Shown here piece after piece: positions 44,201-55,516 of a stretch of 64,000 nt of DNA. The stretch spans positions 992,001 through 1,056,000 of the forward strand of contig NZ_LT635475.1 of NCBI RefSeq assembly GCF_900120165.1, written 5' to 3'. Within the stretch, counting starts at the first letter, position 1. The number at the start of each line of letters is the position of its first letter. Under the pieces are notes generated by a model, which saw only the letters and a list, made by a program, of their open reading frames with translations, was not told where the DNA came from and made no database searches. This DNA is from Ezakiella massiliensis. GTDB lineage: Bacteria; Bacillota; Clostridia; Tissierellales; Peptoniphilaceae. Both the position numbers and the translations under genes were made by a program.

Positions 44201-47200
44201 TTTCCACCAAACAAACCTCTTGCTATGGCATCTTTTTGATGTGCTCTTAATTCTATTTCAGGATTCATTCCTTCAAAAGTAAGATTAGATCCATCATATT
44301 CCCTTTGTCTTATGGAATTGAATCTTTCGTTATAATCTTCTACTAATCTATTTCTTCTTTCCACATCATCAAATATCCAGCTTTTAAATTCTTCTTTTAT
44401 CATCTCTTGCTTACTTCTTGCAAGCATTGTTTCTTTTTGATTAAGCACAGATTTTTTCTTTCCATCACTGTCTTCTACTTGGTCAAATACCTTAGTATCT
44501 CTTAAATTTAAAGTATCTTCTATCAATTTGTAGGCATTTACCCTATTTGTACCATAGGTAAAAGAAGCAAGGTCATTGTCCCTATCAGAGCTTTTTCCTT
44601 CAACTCTATATTCTCCTGTAAAGTCAGAATACTTAATATCTATATTCCACCTTGATGAAACTGGTGTTTTCAACAAATCAAACATAAATTTTTTGTAATC
44701 TTGTTCCGGTATCCATGTTGCACCCATTCTAACTGTAATCTCACTTGCATCTAGTGCTTTAGGCATTACTTCCACTAGCTTTGCTTTTTGAAAATGTAAC
44801 TCTTCTAATTCTTTTTTTAAGAGTTTACTATCCTCTAGATTTTCTTCCTTTCCTAACTCTTTTTCGATGTTTTTAATATAAGAGTCTACAACTTCAATTT
44901 TATCTCTTATATTTCCAGACAAGTATTCATCAGCACTTACGTAAGGTCTTGAAAAATCTCCTAGCTCATTAGCAGACTTAAATGGATTTATATCATTAGG
45001 TTCAAAGGAATCTAAATTTAAAAATATTTCTCCCTTTAATTCTTCTATTAATTTATCTCTTGTTTTTCCTGTCAATTCTTCCATATAATCAAAATTTATT
45101 TTACCTTTTTGACTAATAGAGAGTACCAGAGCATCTATTGCCCTATCTGTATGATCTATTATTACAGCTTTTTTTATAGTTCTCTTGTTAAAGATATCAG
45201 ATTTTCCTATAAAGTTGCCTTCTTTATCTAATTTCTCCAAAGTTGAAATTAAAGAAAAATTGGCATCTTCTCTAAATAACTTTTTATTGGTTTTTGAATT
45301 TAGTCTTCCATGTTTGCTATTGAAATCATCGTAGAATTTATTTAGATTTTCTTGTTCTTTTTTTATCTCTTCATCTGAATAGTCTTCTTTTTGATAGGTT
45401 ATAACTTTCCTTAGACTTTCATTTAATCTTAAATATTCTTTTACCTTATCTTTATCCTTTTCGTTTAAGGATATTTTTTGCATAATTGAATTTTCTCTAA
45501 AATATATTTCATCATCCACTAAAGCAAAAGAATAGTTTTTAACACTATCATCAGCTGGTATTGTTTCTTCTCCTAAATCATCATTTATTTGAGCTTCTTC
45601 ATACCTACCTTGAATATTTTTAATGGCTTTTTTTAGTCCTTCTTCTAAAGAAATATTTTTATTTTCAATACATGCAAGGCTTGTCCCAAATCTTGACGGT
45701 ATTTCTTCCATAGTCCCTATTACCATCTGAGGATTATCTACAAAGTATTTATTATATATTAGTCCTTTTGCATCTTTGTCTAGCTTTATCCAGTCTTCAT
45801 CTGTCTTTAATAGCCTATCTCTCTTTTTTAAAAAGATTATATCTGAAGTTACTTCTGTTCCAGCTACCCCTTTAAATGTAGTATTTGGTAGTCTTATTGC
45901 TCCTAAGAACTCTGCTCTTTCCGATATATATCTTCTAACATCTTCACTTTTTTTATCCATTGTTCCTGAAGATGTTATAAAAGCAATTATGCCTCCATCC
46001 CTAACCTTATCTAAAGTTTTAGCAAAAAAATAATCGTGAATTAGAAAGTTATTTCTTTCATACTCACGATCTGCTACTTTAAATTCTCCAAAAGGAATAT
46101 TTCCTATGGCCACATCAAATAGGTTGTTAGAAAAATTGGTTTCTTCAAATCCTTTTATTTGTATATTGGCATTAGGGTAAAGTTCTTTGGCAATTTGTCC
46201 ACTAATGCTATCTAATTCAACTCCATAAAAGTTTGACTCTTTCATTTCTTCAGGTAGATTTCCTATAAATCTCCCTGTCCCAGCACTTGGTTCTAATATA
46301 TTTCCTTTTTCAAAGCCAAGATTAGAAAGACTTTCATAGATAGAGTCTATAACTACTTTCGGCGTATAAAAAGCCGTTAAGGTTGATTCTCTTGCCCTAT
46401 TATATTCTTCCCCAGTTAGATTTTCTTTTAAAAAGTTTCTTGCATCAAGCCATTGACCTTCCTTTTCTTCATCAAATACATCAGAAAGTCCTCCCCAGCC
46501 GATATACTTTGCCAAAATTTCCTGTTCATCTTTTCTTGCACTTCTATTTTCTTTTTCTAAAGCCTTTAAGACATTTATAGCTTCAATGTTGTTTTTTAAT
46601 CTCTGTGAAGGTGGTAGGTTTTCTTCTTCATTAATAATTTTATAGTTTTCTAAAGAAACTTCAGAAATCCCTTCTATATTTTCTCTATCAGTCTTTTTGT
46701 CTTTTTTAACTTCTTCTTCGTTATTATTGTCAATATCTTCAAAGCTGATTTGGTCTACTAGTTCCCCTTTATCAATAGATTGTTTTTCTTTTTCACTAGA
46801 TTTATATACTTCTAAATCAAGATTTTTGTAATCATTAAAAAGAATTGTTTCACTTCCAGTAATAAAACCATTCATTAGTCCTGTGCTATCTTCTAGTTCT
46901 ATAGTTTTAGGACTTGTATTATCGTTAATGGCGGTTATAGTGTATTCTTTTCCTTTGTATCTAACACTCATACCTTCTTTAAATGGATTTTCTTCTTGCC
47001 TTGTTCTATCATTTTCTATTTGCTGATTTAAATATCCATTTAAAAGCACTTCTCTATGTTTGTCATCAAGTAAATAAGGTAAGTTACTTAATATGTCCTT
47101 ATAACTTTTATATTTTATAGCTTGATTAGAATTTAAAATATATCCATTGTATCGTAAATTTTGTCTTAGAGTTTTTTCTTTTATATCTAAGATTAGCTCT

Positions 47201-50200
47201 ACATCAAAGCCTTCTTTTCCATCGATTGTCTCCTTAATACTATCTGGGATTTTTAATAGTCCTTCTTCTATTTTCTTTGATAGTAGTAAGTATTCTTCAT
47301 TTTGAGGATCAAAATAGTATTCTCTTTTTTCTTTGATATCCTTATCTATTAACTTGGAAAGAACTTCTTTTTTATCTCTTATTTCTTCAATTTTTGATTT
47401 TTCTTCTTGCGATAAATTTATATTAAAAGTAATTTTATTTTCTTCATTTATATGTGCTAAATTTTGATATGCACCACTGATTTCAAGATTTTTATTAAAA
47501 ACATATATATCATTATAATAATCCGGAAATTGCTGATTAAAACTTTGAACATCTATATCATAGCCTTTCTCAAATTTTGTAACTTTATCATCAGCAATTT
47601 CAAATAATCCTTCTCTTTCCAATTCTAATACATCATTTAAATTTGTAAGGTTTACTTCTTTCATTTTGACAGTAATTTCATCAAACAAACTGTCTATTTT
47701 TCTGCTATCCTCAAAAGATTTCCCTTTATATAAATTGTAGATCTTTCCTTGTGAGTTTTCCTTTCTTGGATAAACTCTAATTCCTGTTTCTTCTAGTTCT
47801 ATATCCTTTGTTTTCTCTTTATCTACTAAAGCATAATAAAATCCTACTTTTACCGCTATTTTATCTTCTACAATCTCTTTTGTTAATTTTTCTTCTGCTT
47901 CATTTCTTAATACTTCTAAAGCTTTTAAATCGCTTCCTTTAAAGGAATGTGAGAATAGTTTTAAGTCCTTATCAAAATAGGCATCATATGAATAATATGT
48001 TATTTGATTATGGTTATTATCATATCCACTAGAAATATTTTTTATTTTTAAATATTTATTATCCTCTGTTTTAACTATATCACCCACTTTTATAGAGAGG
48101 ATTTGCTTATCATCTTCTATATTGTTTTCAAGTGAATTATTTAAATATTCTCTATATCTATGTTCTATTCTAATGCCTAATTCTTTAACCTTATCTATTG
48201 ACTTCATATCATCTGGAAGATTTTCCTGCTTATCGGCAACTTCTCTCATGATTTTTGCATATTCTCTTTGGAATACAGAGTTAAAACTTGCTAAGGTATT
48301 ATTTCCTAAGTTTTCTCTTGCCTTTATAATTTCATTTTCTAAAACTTTATCCTTAACTAATACATCGAAAAGTATATCTTCAATTTGGTCTATGGAAATT
48401 ATTTTTTCATCTATCTTATTTTCTTCTATAGTTTGATTAAGTTCTATCTGACTTTTTCCTATTTGTTCATAAAGAAATTCAAAGTCTCTTTGGTTGATCT
48501 CATTTCCATCACCTATGTCTATCTTATAGTGATCAACTATTTTTCCATCAACTATATGGTTAAAATAGAATTTGGAATACCCCTCCCACTCATCAGTCAT
48601 CTGACTATACTCATCTTCTCCTAAGGTCTTATTATGAAGTCTTATCTTTTCATCTATTTCCCTTATTTCATCTAATAGTTCTTTAGTCAGCCTTTGTCCT
48701 GTATAATCTTTTTCTATTAGACTTGAACCCTCATTAAACTCAATTATCCAATAATCATCTTTTATATGGCTATCTAAATCAAAACCTATATTCTCTTTAT
48801 TTTTATTAGGATAAAATTCCTTAAATTCTTCAAAACCATTTACTATATCATCATCTATAACTTCTTTGTTAGAATTAACTACAATATTTGGAATATCATC
48901 ATATCGACTTTGACTTTCTAAAAGGTAATATTCTCTTTCTTCTATTTCTTCCTTTTCTTTAATATAAAAAGTGTCATGTATTCCCTCAAGAATAATTCCA
49001 TCGTCTAACTGGTCTAATGGTATATCTAATTGTTTTTCAAAGGCTATGGAATATATTTCTTCTTTTAAAAAGTTTGGCATAAATTCATCATAAATGATAA
49101 GTTTTCCATCATCACCTATACTTGCTACAGACTGTCCTTGATAATAATATATAGAACTATTATTTGTTCTTTCTATATATACATCATTATCAGTTGGAGG
49201 CAAATCATCTTGATAATTTATATACTCCTGGCTTTCTTTTTCTGTTTTATTTATTTCCTGTTCTGTTTTTTTCTCCCTATTTTCTTGAAAACTTTCTTCA
49301 TCTATATATCTATTCTTTTTAATAAGGTCATTAATTTTTCTTGCAACATTGGACCATGATAGTTGTATTTCTTTTGCATTACCTTTATTATATTTTATTC
49401 CCTTCGCATCGTGCCACTCACCACTTTCTCTTGCAGCAGATAGTGCATGAGAACTTCCACCTACGCCATATTCATTTTTCAAGAAATCTGCTTGTTCTTT
49501 TAAATCATGCTTTTCAGTAAAAAATTCATATATTCTTTTCTTTCCATCAGAAAACCCACTTCCTCTTTTTAAGTTTTCATCTATCTCATCTTGTGTTATA
49601 AAACTCTGAATAGGTGCAATATCCTTTAAATTTGACCTATATAATTTTCTTTCTATTTCTAGATCATTGATATCATTGTACATTCTAGATAATTTATAAT
49701 GATGAAATCTTAAAATATCAGGATTAATCTTATATTCTTCTAAAAATACCTCGTATTCTTTTCTAAGTTTATTTATAAAATTTTTATCTTCAATTTTTTT
49801 CCCGAGATTTTCTTTTTCATCTTGGAAGCCTCTCCCTTTTATATCATTAAGAATCGCTAAATATCTGTCCTTAGTTTCATCAGAAAGATCTCTCTTTAAA
49901 TACAATAATTTTTCTGCTATTTTTTCTCTTTCATATGTGGCACTTTCTATAACCTCCACGTTGCTAGCAAATTCTCCTCTATTTAATAAATCATTAATAT
50001 TATTAGCTAAATGTTTCCAAGAAACTATTTGCCCTTCTCTATATCTTGCCTCATCTCCATCTTTAAAAATTGCTCCTTCATTTCCAAACCATGCAGATAT
50101 CTTTCTTCCTTCAATTTCAAGACCATTGGCTCCCCTATATATTTCTTTCAAAAAGTCTGCCTGTTCTTCTAAAGATTTACCCTTAGAAAATTCTGCTATT

Positions 50201-51639
50201 ACTGCTAATCTTCCATCTTCATGATTTCCTCCATGTATTAAAAATGTATCTATTTCTCTTTGACTTATTGGATTTGAGAAGGATATTTGCTCTCCCTGAT
50301 TTTTAGCAGAAAAAAAGGAAGTAGACTCTACTTCCTCATTTTTTATATTAGGATTATCTCCCTTTCCCCTATTTCTTGTAGGGTCATATCCATGTTCTTC
50401 TTCAATCTCAGATATTTCAGATAGTTCTCTTCTTTCAGTTCTTCTGTCAGACCCCAAGTTTCCATCATTTTGACTTCTTCCCTCGTGATAAAGTCCTCTA
50501 TCTCTTTTTCCTTTGATAGAAGATGATCCATCAATGTCCCTTGCAAATACATTATCTGACAATCCTCTTCTTTGTTCTCCTTGAGAAAGTTCAATCTCAT
50601 CCTTCCCCATCTGTTGAGTTTCTTTAAATCTATTTCCTTGGGAATTGCCATATTGGGTATTAGGACTTCCATGCCTTCCTCCAATTCTTCCATCTTGTAT
50701 GTCCCTCCCTGTCTCTCGAAGGAATTCTCCTTGACGATTGGTGTGTAAATCCCCTCCTCCATGAGGTATTCCTTGCCTGCCAATGTTACTTTCTCTTTCA
50801 TCTTCCAAACCTCCTTTTTTAAAATTTATTTTACCGTTTATATCAGAACTTAATTTATTATAACGCTCCTTAAGCTCTTTTGTCTGCTCCAAATCTTTTC
50901 TTTCTTGAATTTTCTCTAAAATTTCTAATCTTTTTATTTCACTTCCCAAATCAAGTAAGATATTTTTACTTATATTAGCACTTATACTTAATACTTTGTC
51001 TATGTCCGAACTTGATATTTTAGACAGTAAAGATAAGTTTTCTTCTTTTAACTGATATGAGACCTCTATTCTCTCGCTTATAGAAATTTTTACGGATTCT
51101 TTTAACAAATTAAAAAGGTCTACCTTTTGAATGCTTTTTAAACTTTCATCAGATAGACTTTCTAAAATTTTATTGAATTTTCCTCTAACATTACTTTCTA
51201 CTAAGGCATCAATTTTATCTTCTTGGCTTAATAGAAGCTTACTATCTTTTTCTTTAAACTTATCTATCAGGTCATCTAGTAAGTTTAAATGCTTTTTGCT
51301 ATCATATTTCCATAACTTTACCTCAGAAATATTATGATTAATACTTACTGTTTGCCTTATGTCGAAGATATATTTTATCCTTCCACTATCTATATCTAAA
51401 AGTGGTATTCCTTTTTCGCCTCTTTTAACGCTTCTACCTATACTTTTCCAATAATCAAATTCTGCACAGGCTGTTGCTTTTGGATCCATATTGTATATAG
51501 ATATTTGATGTATATATGGATACTTATAGTTATTGCCTGATACCTTTAAATATTCCTCATATTTTTTTATATCTTCCTTAAATTCTTCTTTTGCAAGATA
51601 GATTGATCTGCTTAAATCTACTATATCATATCTTGGCAT
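41227..51639 (-). CDS. Giant conjugation protein: ArdC-like N-terminus, methylase and SNF2 helicase
   Basis: About 3470 residues. The start MPRYDIVDL at 51639 has GGAGG at good spacing; the longer frame to 51654 starts inside that site. Residues 1-110 resemble an ArdC N-terminal domain. A Gly/Arg/Gln-rich linker spans 275-435. Two copies of a related domain follow (about 450-560 and 680-780; [12 protein letters not shown] and [12 protein letters not shown]). Methylase motifs [12 protein letters not shown] (about 1780) and IGNIPFGEF (about 1850) come next. SNF2 helicase motifs are [12 protein letters not shown] (about 2486), [10 protein letters not shown] (about 2646), [10 protein letters not shown] and [10 protein letters not shown] (about 2983). 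Near the end is a calcium-type motif [12 protein letters not shown] (about 3413). It resembles LtrC/SNF2 proteins of Tn1549-type elements, thought to act in anti-restriction or DNA processing. Confidence 0.92.
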   Translation of the reverse strand: MPRYDIVDLSRSIYLAKEEFKEDIKKYEEYLKVSGNNYKYPYIHQISIYNMDPKATACAEFDYWKSIGRSVKRGEKGIPLLDIDSGRIKYIFDIRQTVSINHNISEVKLWKYDSKKHLNLLDDLIDKFKEKDSKLLLSQEDKIDALVESNVRGKFNKILESLSDESLKSIQKVDLFNLLKESVKISISERIEVSYQLKEENLSLLSKISSSDIDKVLSISANISKNILLDLGSEIKRLEILEKIQERKDLEQTKELKERYNKLSSDINGKINFKKGGLEDERESNIGRQGIPHGGGDLHTNRQGEFLRETGRDIQDGRIGGRHGSPNTQYGNSQGNRFKETQQMGKDEIELSQGEQRRGLSDNVFARDIDGSSSIKGKRDRGLYHEGRSQNDGNLGSDRRTERRELSEISEIEEEHGYDPTRNRGKGDNPNIKNEEVESTSFFSAKNQGEQISFSNPISQREIDTFLIHGGNHEDGRLAVIAEFSKGKSLEEQADFLKEIYRGANGLEIEGRKISAWFGNEGAIFKDGDEARYREGQIVSWKHLANNINDLLNRGEFASNVEVIESATYEREKIAEKLLYLKRDLSDETKDRYLAILNDIKGRGFQDEKENLGKKIEDKNFINKLRKEYEVFLEEYKINPDILRFHHYKLSRMYNDINDLEIERKLYRSNLKDIAPIQSFITQDEIDENLKRGSGFSDGKKRIYEFFTEKHDLKEQADFLKNEYGVGGSSHALSAARESGEWHDAKGIKYNKGNAKEIQLSWSNVARKINDLIKKNRYIDEESFQENREKKTEQEINKTEKESQEYINYQDDLPPTDNDVYIERTNNSSIYYYQGQSVASIGDDGKLIIYDEFMPNFLKEEIYSIAFEKQLDIPLDQLDDGIILEGIHDTFYIKEKEEIEEREYYLLESQSRYDDIPNIVVNSNKEVIDDDIVNGFEEFKEFYPNKNKENIGFDLDSHIKDDYWIIEFNEGSSLIEKDYTGQRLTKELLDEIREIDEKIRLHNKTLGEDEYSQMTDEWEGYSKFYFNHIVDGKIVDHYKIDIGDGNEINQRDFEFLYEQIGKSQIELNQTIEENKIDEKIISIDQIEDILFDVLVKDKVLENEIIKARENLGNNTLASFNSVFQREYAKIMREVADKQENLPDDMKSIDKVKELGIRIEHRYREYLNNSLENNIEDDKQILSIKVGDIVKTEDNKYLKIKNISSGYDNNHNQITYYSYDAYFDKDLKLFSHSFKGSDLKALEVLRNEAEEKLTKEIVEDKIAVKVGFYYALVDKEKTKDIELEETGIRVYPRKENSQGKIYNLYKGKSFEDSRKIDSLFDEITVKMKEVNLTNLNDVLELEREGLFEIADDKVTKFEKGYDIDVQSFNQQFPDYYNDIYVFNKNLEISGAYQNLAHINEENKITFNINLSQEEKSKIEEIRDKKEVLSKLIDKDIKEKREYYFDPQNEEYLLLSKKIEEGLLKIPDSIKETIDGKEGFDVELILDIKEKTLRQNLRYNGYILNSNQAIKYKSYKDILSNLPYLLDDKHREVLLNGYLNQQIENDRTRQEENPFKEGMSVRYKGKEYTITAINDNTSPKTIELEDSTGLMNGFITGSETILFNDYKNLDLEVYKSSEKEKQSIDKGELVDQISFEDIDNNNEEEVKKDKKTDRENIEGISEVSLENYKIINEEENLPPSQRLKNNIEAINVLKALEKENRSARKDEQEILAKYIGWGGLSDVFDEEKEGQWLDARNFLKENLTGEEYNRARESTLTAFYTPKVVIDSIYESLSNLGFEKGNILEPSAGTGRFIGNLPEEMKESNFYGVELDSISGQIAKELYPNANIQIKGFEETNFSNNLFDVAIGNIPFGEFKVADREYERNNFLIHDYFFAKTLDKVRDGGIIAFITSSGTMDKKSEDVRRYISERAEFLGAIRLPNTTFKGVAGTEVTSDIIFLKKRDRLLKTDEDWIKLDKDAKGLIYNKYFVDNPQMVIGTMEEIPSRFGTSLACIENKNISLEEGLKKAIKNIQGRYEEAQINDDLGEETIPADDSVKNYSFALVDDEIYFRENSIMQKISLNEKDKDKVKEYLRLNESLRKVITYQKEDYSDEEIKKEQENLNKFYDDFNSKHGRLNSKTNKKLFREDANFSLISTLEKLDKEGNFIGKSDIFNKRTIKKAVIIDHTDRAIDALVLSISQKGKINFDYMEELTGKTRDKLIEELKGEIFLNLDSFEPNDINPFKSANELGDFSRPYVSADEYLSGNIRDKIEVVDSYIKNIEKELGKEENLEDSKLLKKELEELHFQKAKLVEVMPKALDASEITVRMGATWIPEQDYKKFMFDLLKTPVSSRWNIDIKYSDFTGEYRVEGKSSDRDNDLASFTYGTNRVNAYKLIEDTLNLRDTKVFDQVEDSDGKKKSVLNQKETMLARSKQEMIKEEFKSWIFDDVERRNRLVEDYNERFNSIRQREYDGSNLTFEGMNPEIELRAHQKDAIARGLFGGNTLLAHEVGAGKTFEMIGIAMESKRLGMSNKSMFVVPNHIVEQFGREFNELYPGANVLCATEKDFTPDRRKRFCSRIATGSFDAVIIGHSQFEKIPISKERQEYELQGQIDEIIDYIDEYKRERDQRFTVKQLEKTKKKLETKLEKLNADYKKDDVVTFEELGVDKLFVDEAHAYKNLYLFSKMRNVAGITSTDSQKSSDMLMKCRYMDEITNNKGLVFATGTPVSNSMAELYTMQRYLQYDELKKMKLQHFDSWASTFGETITAIELNPEGNGYRSKTRFAKFYNLPELMNTVKGFMDIKTADVLNLPTPIAHYETIKTKPTEEQKEILETFSERADKVRDKQVDSSVDNMLLITNDGKKMALDQRLINPLLPDNPNSKVNTCIKNVFSIWDKYKDKKSAQLIFCDMSTPSSDFNIYDDIKTKLIDMGVPENEIEFIHKAKNNMEKDAIFDKVRKGEIRVLIGSTQKMGAGTNAQDKLIAIHDLDIPWRPADLSQRAGRIVRQGNENKEVHIFRYVTENTFDAYLFQTLENKQKYISQIMTSKTPVRVAEDVDEATLNYAEIKALATGNPLIKEKMDLDVEVSKLKMLESNFKSNLYKLEDKVVKFYPKEIERLKERIENLKEDIKNVEPYREVDKNLKEDNKFTSLIIDGKKYIDKKIAGEFLLNKIKGVKIYREMDKDGEKIGEYRNFDLSIKYDSFFNKYNFILKGKGEYRGEFGTDEIGNITRMDNVLDKLPERLENTISKLKDTEEQFQTAKIEIQKTFPQAELLKDKTLRLAEVNNLLDMGKSEDISQDNPLLEEVKEELIDFLNREYDEENRLEDFDTIFPDLTDIGIAYTTTPDEKHEIQVSLDLINYKMNTYVDKNLIDSFQYTYDPLDASDLKELVQIKTSIGFWNFSELVSVNEEKLREVMGLEIDDDGNFYDPLSKDMDLDGIIDRNDADFRDSKVQEIGDFERKEKTSIMDKLKEYKGNLAVNNNIKEINNSEPCGR
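50343..50801 (-). CDS. TnpV-like protein encoded in an alternative frame inside the giant gene
   Basis: 152 codons in a different minus-strand frame, inside the linker-coding part of the methylase-helicase gene. AAGGAGG lies 8 nt before its ATG. The protein has the pattern of transposon-encoded TnpV proteins: [18 protein letters not shown], then a GTLMDHL segment, [17 protein letters not shown], and a terminal [11 protein letters not shown]. In the main frame the same DNA encodes a low-complexity Gly/Arg/Gln linker, which tolerates overprinting. TnpV function is unknown. This is likely a real overlapping gene, though expression is unproven. Confidence 0.6.
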   Translation of the reverse strand: MKEKVTLAGKEYLMEEGIYTPIVKENSFERQGGTYKMEELEEGMEVLIPNMAIPKEIDLKKLNRWGRMRLNFLKENKEEDCQIMYLQGTLMDHLLSKEKEIEDFITREEVKMMETWGLTEELKEENYLKYLRLKKNMDMTLQEIGEREIILI

Positions 51640-51782
51640 TTTATCCCTCCTCATTATAGTGATAAAAATGAACTAAATTTTTATATATTTATTTATTAAA
51701 CTTTACTTCTTTCTATTTTTTTAATTTCTGTAAGCAAAGGATAACTTTAAAATGTTATTTACACTATCTTTTTATTGCAATT

Positions 51783-51816
51783 AAAAAACGATTAGTTTGT
51801 TTACTTTTCTAATCGC
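51783..51816 (-). terminator. Rho-independent terminator
   Basis: On the minus strand CGATTAG and CTAATCG pair around a 13-nt loop, followed by TTTTTT. It lies 17 bp after the small gene at 51833-52159 and before the giant gene. Confidence 0.72.
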
Positions 51817-51832
51817 TTTAACTGCCTTTATC

Positions 51833-52159
51833 CTATTGCTTCCAATCCAACATTGCTTTTTCTAACTTTGAAAAATTACAATTTGCTCTTCTTATAATTC
51901 CTGTTTTCTTTTGATTTTTGTATATTTTTTCTACCTTTATCAAGATCTTTGTTTTTATTTTTAAACAAAAAGCATATTCTTTTTGAAATAAGTCTTTATA
52001 TCTGATATCTTCAAGTTCGTTAAAATCAATTCTTTCATAACAATCAGTCGGTACAGGAATCATTTTCTTAATATCCAATATAGATAATATGTGCAATTTT
52101 TCTTTATCAGAATAATATTTGTAAATATCTCCATCTATAGTAATACTATTATCGATCAC
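51833..52159 (-). CDS. Small hypothetical protein
   Basis: 108 codons from a GTG at 52159, without a clear ribosome binding site. The frame stays open further upstream (NFFCKGKRKKWKNVSDEH) but contains no standard start before a TAA, so the true start may be lost. The protein has mixed charge and reads SITIDGDIYKYYSDKEKLHIL near its start. No family is recognised. A terminator follows at 51783-51816 and another precedes at 52231-52260, so it appears as its own short unit. It could be a degenerate gene. Confidence 0.4.
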   Translation of the reverse strand: MIDNSITIDGDIYKYYSDKEKLHILSILDIKKMIPVPTDCYERIDFNELEDIRYKDLFQKEYAFCLKIKTKILIKVEKIYKNQKKTGIIRRANCNFSKLEKAMLDWKQ

Positions 52160-52230
52160 TTCATAAATTAAAAAATGCTCATCAGAAACATTCTTCCATT
52201 TTTTGCGTTTTCCTTTGCAGAAGAAATTGG

Positions 52231-52260
52231 AATAAAAAATAGAAAGGTTTTAACCTCTCT
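52231..52260 (-). terminator. Short terminator after the topB transcript
   Basis: On the minus strand AGAGAGGT and ACCTTTCT pair around a TAAA loop, followed by ATTTTTTATT. It would end transcription coming from topB. Confidence 0.5.
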
Positions 52261-52499
52261 GTTTGCTTTAATATTTTACCTTTGGGATGTAGGTAGTGAT
52301 ACACCTTCTTTAATGCTCCACCTTTAACGGTAGCGGGACACCATCTTTATCTGATAAGAGTATAACGTATATTTATAGTAATGTCAAATAAGCAAATTTC
52401 CTAATGCCTACTCTTTTATCACTTATATTATACCCTATTTCTTTCATAAATCATTCCTTTCTTCATTCCTATAATTATATTCAAGTTTTTATAATCAAT
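52261..52499. other. Non-coding tail of topB
   Basis: No gene is seen. On the minus strand there is a more G/C-rich segment (about 52300-52355) with GCTACC-GTTAAA-GGTGG, which can form a small stem, and a 12-codon open piece ending VPLPLKVEH. It does not match a riboswitch or RNA I recognise. Confidence 0.35.
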
Positions 52500-54206
52500 T
52501 TACTTGTAATATTTACATATAGTATTTTTTATTTCTTCTTCAATTTCTTTTAAAAAATTCTCTTTATATTCCTTACCCTTTGCTATATCACTTAATCTCA
52601 TTTCCCATTTTGCTGTTGTCTTTGGAGATTTAAACTCATCTATAACTATAGTCACTAGGTTTAATCCCTTTCTAGTTGATATTAGGTTTTTCTTTTCTCT
52701 TTTTATATAACCTTTGTATATCAAATTTTCTATTATTCCCGCTCTTGTAGCAGGAGTACCAAGTCCTTTTCTTTCAACTTCGACATCCTTAACTAATTCA
52801 TCATTTCCAGCTATTTCCATAGCTTTTAAGAGTGTGTCTTCAGTGAAGTGTTTAGGTGGTTTTGTATATTTCTCTTTTATATCTTTATTTTCAATATATA
52901 AAAAATCTCCTATTTTTACATCGGGAAGTTGTATATCTTCTTTCTTCTTTGATTTATATTCTTCTAAATATTTTGTAAACCCTTCTTCTGCAATTATTTT
53001 ATAAGTGTTTATAAATTCAAACCCGTCAAATTCAGCCACTATCTTTGTTGTATTTTCTACAAGTGGGTATCCAAAACTTGCATAGAGTTTATTTGTTATA
53101 AGTCTATATACTTTGGCTTCACTTTCCGGGAGATTTGAAATATCCTTATTTAATGAACTTATCGTTGGAATTATTGCATGATGATCTGTAACTTTTTCAG
53201 AATTAAAAACTACCTTAATTCTTTCTGTGTCAAAATCATTTTTTCCTATAATATTATTTACAGTGCTTTCTATCATGTCTACTGTCAAATATCTTGAATC
53301 TGTTCGTGGATAGGTAATATACTTCTTTTCATACAGGCTTTGGGCATAATCTAGGGTTTGTTTTGCACTGTATCCAAAATACTTATTACATTCTCTTTGA
53401 AGTGTTGTTAGGTCAAAGGGCAGATTAGGCTTTGTAATCTTTTCTTTTTTAATTACATCGGTTATTTCAATTTTTTCTCCGATTAAATTTTTAAGCTGCT
53501 CTGCCACTATCTTGTCATCAATTCTATCTGTCGACAGTGTAAATCCATTCATGGAAATCTCCACTGTATAATATTTTTCTTTTTTAAAACTATTTATCTC
53601 ATCATCTCTATTCACAATCATTGATAAAGTTGGTGTTTGTACTCTGCCTACACTATAATTTTCATTATATAGACAGGAGTAAAGTCTACTTATGTTCATT
53701 CCAACAAGCCAATCAGCTATGGCACGAGCCTTAGCTGAATCAAAAAGATTATCATAGTTACTTCCATCTTTTAAGTTGCTAAATCCTTCTTTTATGGAAG
53801 AGTCTTCCATTGAGGAAATCCAAAGACGTTTCATTTTCTTCTTACAATTTGCCATCATATATACAAGTCTAAAGATAGCTTCCCCTTCTCTACCAGCATC
53901 ACAAGCATTAATAATGGTGTCAACTTCATTACTATTCATTAGCCTTTTAAGAATATTAAACTGTTTTTTAGTTGTCTTCGTTACCTCATACTTGTATTCT
54001 TTTGGGATAATAGGTAAATCTTCAATTCTCCACTTCTTATATCTTTCATCATACACATCAGGATTTGCCATTTGTACTAAATGTCCAACACACCATGAAA
54101 CAATATATCCATTCCCCTCATAATATCCATTATTTCTATTTTTTGCTCCTATAACTTTTGCTATTGATGCTGCAACACTTGGTTTTTCTGCGATTACTAA
54201 TTTCAT
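52500..54206 (-). CDS. topB: DNA topoisomerase III
   Basis: 568 residues. The N-terminal TOPRIM domain has LVIAEKPSVAASIAKVIGA and NACDAGREGEAIFR; the active tyrosine lies in KYITYPRTDSRYL at about 290. The SVGRVQTPTLSMIV motif is typical of type IA enzymes. The ATG follows GGAGG at 5 nt. Shorter than chromosomal TopB, it ends without zinc fingers, as is usual for topoisomerases of conjugative elements, where it probably resolves DNA during transfer. It is preceded by a terminator at 54229-54263, so it starts a new transcript. Confidence 0.95.
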   Translation of the reverse strand: MKLVIAEKPSVAASIAKVIGAKNRNNGYYEGNGYIVSWCVGHLVQMANPDVYDERYKKWRIEDLPIIPKEYKYEVTKTTKKQFNILKRLMNSNEVDTIINACDAGREGEAIFRLVYMMANCKKKMKRLWISSMEDSSIKEGFSNLKDGSNYDNLFDSAKARAIADWLVGMNISRLYSCLYNENYSVGRVQTPTLSMIVNRDDEINSFKKEKYYTVEISMNGFTLSTDRIDDKIVAEQLKNLIGEKIEITDVIKKEKITKPNLPFDLTTLQRECNKYFGYSAKQTLDYAQSLYEKKYITYPRTDSRYLTVDMIESTVNNIIGKNDFDTERIKVVFNSEKVTDHHAIIPTISSLNKDISNLPESEAKVYRLITNKLYASFGYPLVENTTKIVAEFDGFEFINTYKIIAEEGFTKYLEEYKSKKKEDIQLPDVKIGDFLYIENKDIKEKYTKPPKHFTEDTLLKAMEIAGNDELVKDVEVERKGLGTPATRAGIIENLIYKGYIKREKKNLISTRKGLNLVTIVIDEFKSPKTTAKWEMRLSDIAKGKEYKENFLKEIEEEIKNTICKYYK

Positions 54207-54228
54207 TTTTCCTCCTTTAGTTTTTTAA

Positions 54229-54263
54229 TAAAAAAATGAGAGATTAAATTTTCAATCCCTCAT
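54229..54263 (-). terminator. Rho-independent terminator
   Basis: On the minus strand ATGAGGGATT and AATCTCTCAT pair (one G-T) around an 8-nt loop, followed by TTTTTTT. It separates the upstream transfer operon from topB. Confidence 0.85.
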
Positions 54264-54275
54264 CTTTTTATAGCT

Positions 54276-54446
54276 CTACTGATTTTTTATTTTTTCTATA
54301 ATATTTATTCCATTATCTATTACATCTTCAAACTTTATGTCTCTAACATAAAGATTTTTCTTCGAATAAGAATTCCATCTGTATAAAAAAGCTTGATCCG
54401 TTTTTAGCATTCTCATTAAACTTATGATTTTATCTATATCAAATTC
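54276..54446 (-). pseudogene. Short coding remnant
   Basis: An open frame of 56 codons reads EFDIDKIISLMRML and later WNSYSKKNLYVRDIKFEDVID, with natural-looking protein composition, and ends at TAG just before the terminator. There is no start codon upstream of an ATG at 54416 and no ribosome binding site. Upstream (54447-54622) short pieces such as FIKKVQLEFWNFNKKR suggest the rest of the gene has decayed. The family is unknown. Confidence 0.35.
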
Positions 54447-54622
54447 TTAATTATACAATCAATCATTTCAACTTAGCTTTACTTATATATTAAGTTTGTG
54501 CTGTCTTTTTGTTCATCGTTTTTTATTAAAGTTCCAGAATTCTAATTGTACTTTTTTTATAAATTTACACGATAATTGAGTTTATTGTTGTCCTTAATCT
54601 ACTGCTTAAATCATTGAGAAGA

Positions 54623-55501
54623 TTAAAATTCATCTTCATCTGGAATAATTTCTGTATCTTCCTTATCTTCAAGATCATAATCCTCCCCTTCAGATTCATA
54701 ATCATCTTCTAATTCATTATAATCTTGCTCCTCTTCAAAACTTTCCTCTTCATTTTTTTTATAGATTTTGAAGTAATATCCTGCACCCATTACACCAACA
54801 ATAATTAAACCCATAAATAAATAAAGTCCTACCCCTGATTTCTTTTCTTCTTTCTCCTCTTTCTTCGGTTTTGCCTCCACCGGTTCTTCTTTTTTCACTA
54901 CTTCTTCTTTTGGCTTTACTTCACTTTCTCCTTCAATCATATTTAGTAGATCTTGTTCTCCAACTTCTGTTAGTAATTGTACATTTTCTTGATTTTCCGA
55001 ATGATCTACAATGAGGTGCATAGTTTTTCCACTCTTTGTTTGAAAGGTTAAAAATTGTCTAACATCTATTGGATTTTCCTTTTTTTCATCTCTTGATGTT
55101 TGATCTTCTACTTTCGGTGTAATATCCTGTCCATTTTTATCTACATTTTCTATAACTGTTCCTCTTGCCTTATTTTCTTTTGTAGCTAATGGATTAATTG
55201 CTTTAGTATTGCCACCTTTAACAAGTTTAGATGGCTTTTCTTTTTTATCTACTTGCTCATTTTTTATGTTATTTTCTTGTATTTTTGGCACTTCCTGATA
55301 AGGAATTTTTTGACTCTCATTAGATGGTTCATATATATCTTCATCAAATAAGCTTTCTAATTCTTTACTTTTTTCTGGCAAATAAATATCATTTGACTGA
55401 TTTTTTATTTCATTATCATTGCTCTTAGCTATGGATATGCTTGGCATACTTAATAGTAAAAGGAGTAGCACCAAGGCTACCCCTAATCTTTTTTTCTTCA
55501 T
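54623..55501 (-). CDS. DUF4366-type membrane protein of conjugative elements
   Basis: 292 residues. An N-terminal signal peptide (KKRLGVALVLLLLLLSMPSI) is followed by a charged linker. The conserved core at about 148-190 (QFLTFQTKSGKTMHLIVDH and LLTEVGEQDLLNMI) matches the CD1107/DUF4366 family. A Lys/Glu/Pro-rich stretch, a transmembrane helix (GVGLYLFMGLIIVGVMGAGY) and a very acidic cytoplasmic tail follow. The family sits with VirB4 and P60 hydrolase genes in Tn1549-like elements and is presumed part of the mating channel. AAAAGGAGA precedes the ATG. Confidence 0.88.
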   Translation of the reverse strand: MKKKRLGVALVLLLLLLSMPSISIAKSNDNEIKNQSNDIYLPEKSKELESLFDEDIYEPSNESQKIPYQEVPKIQENNIKNEQVDKKEKPSKLVKGGNTKAINPLATKENKARGTVIENVDKNGQDITPKVEDQTSRDEKKENPIDVRQFLTFQTKSGKTMHLIVDHSENQENVQLLTEVGEQDLLNMIEGESEVKPKEEVVKKEEPVEAKPKKEEKEEKKSGVGLYLFMGLIIVGVMGAGYYFKIYKKNEEESFEEEQDYNELEDDYESEGEDYDLEDKEDTEIIPDEDEF

Positions 55502-55516
55502 AGTTATCTCCTTTTC

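Noticed and set aside
52261..52499. Possible riboswitch or structured RNA downstream of topB
   Set aside because: One small G/C-rich stem only; no match to a known RNA pattern and no gene placed to be controlled by it.
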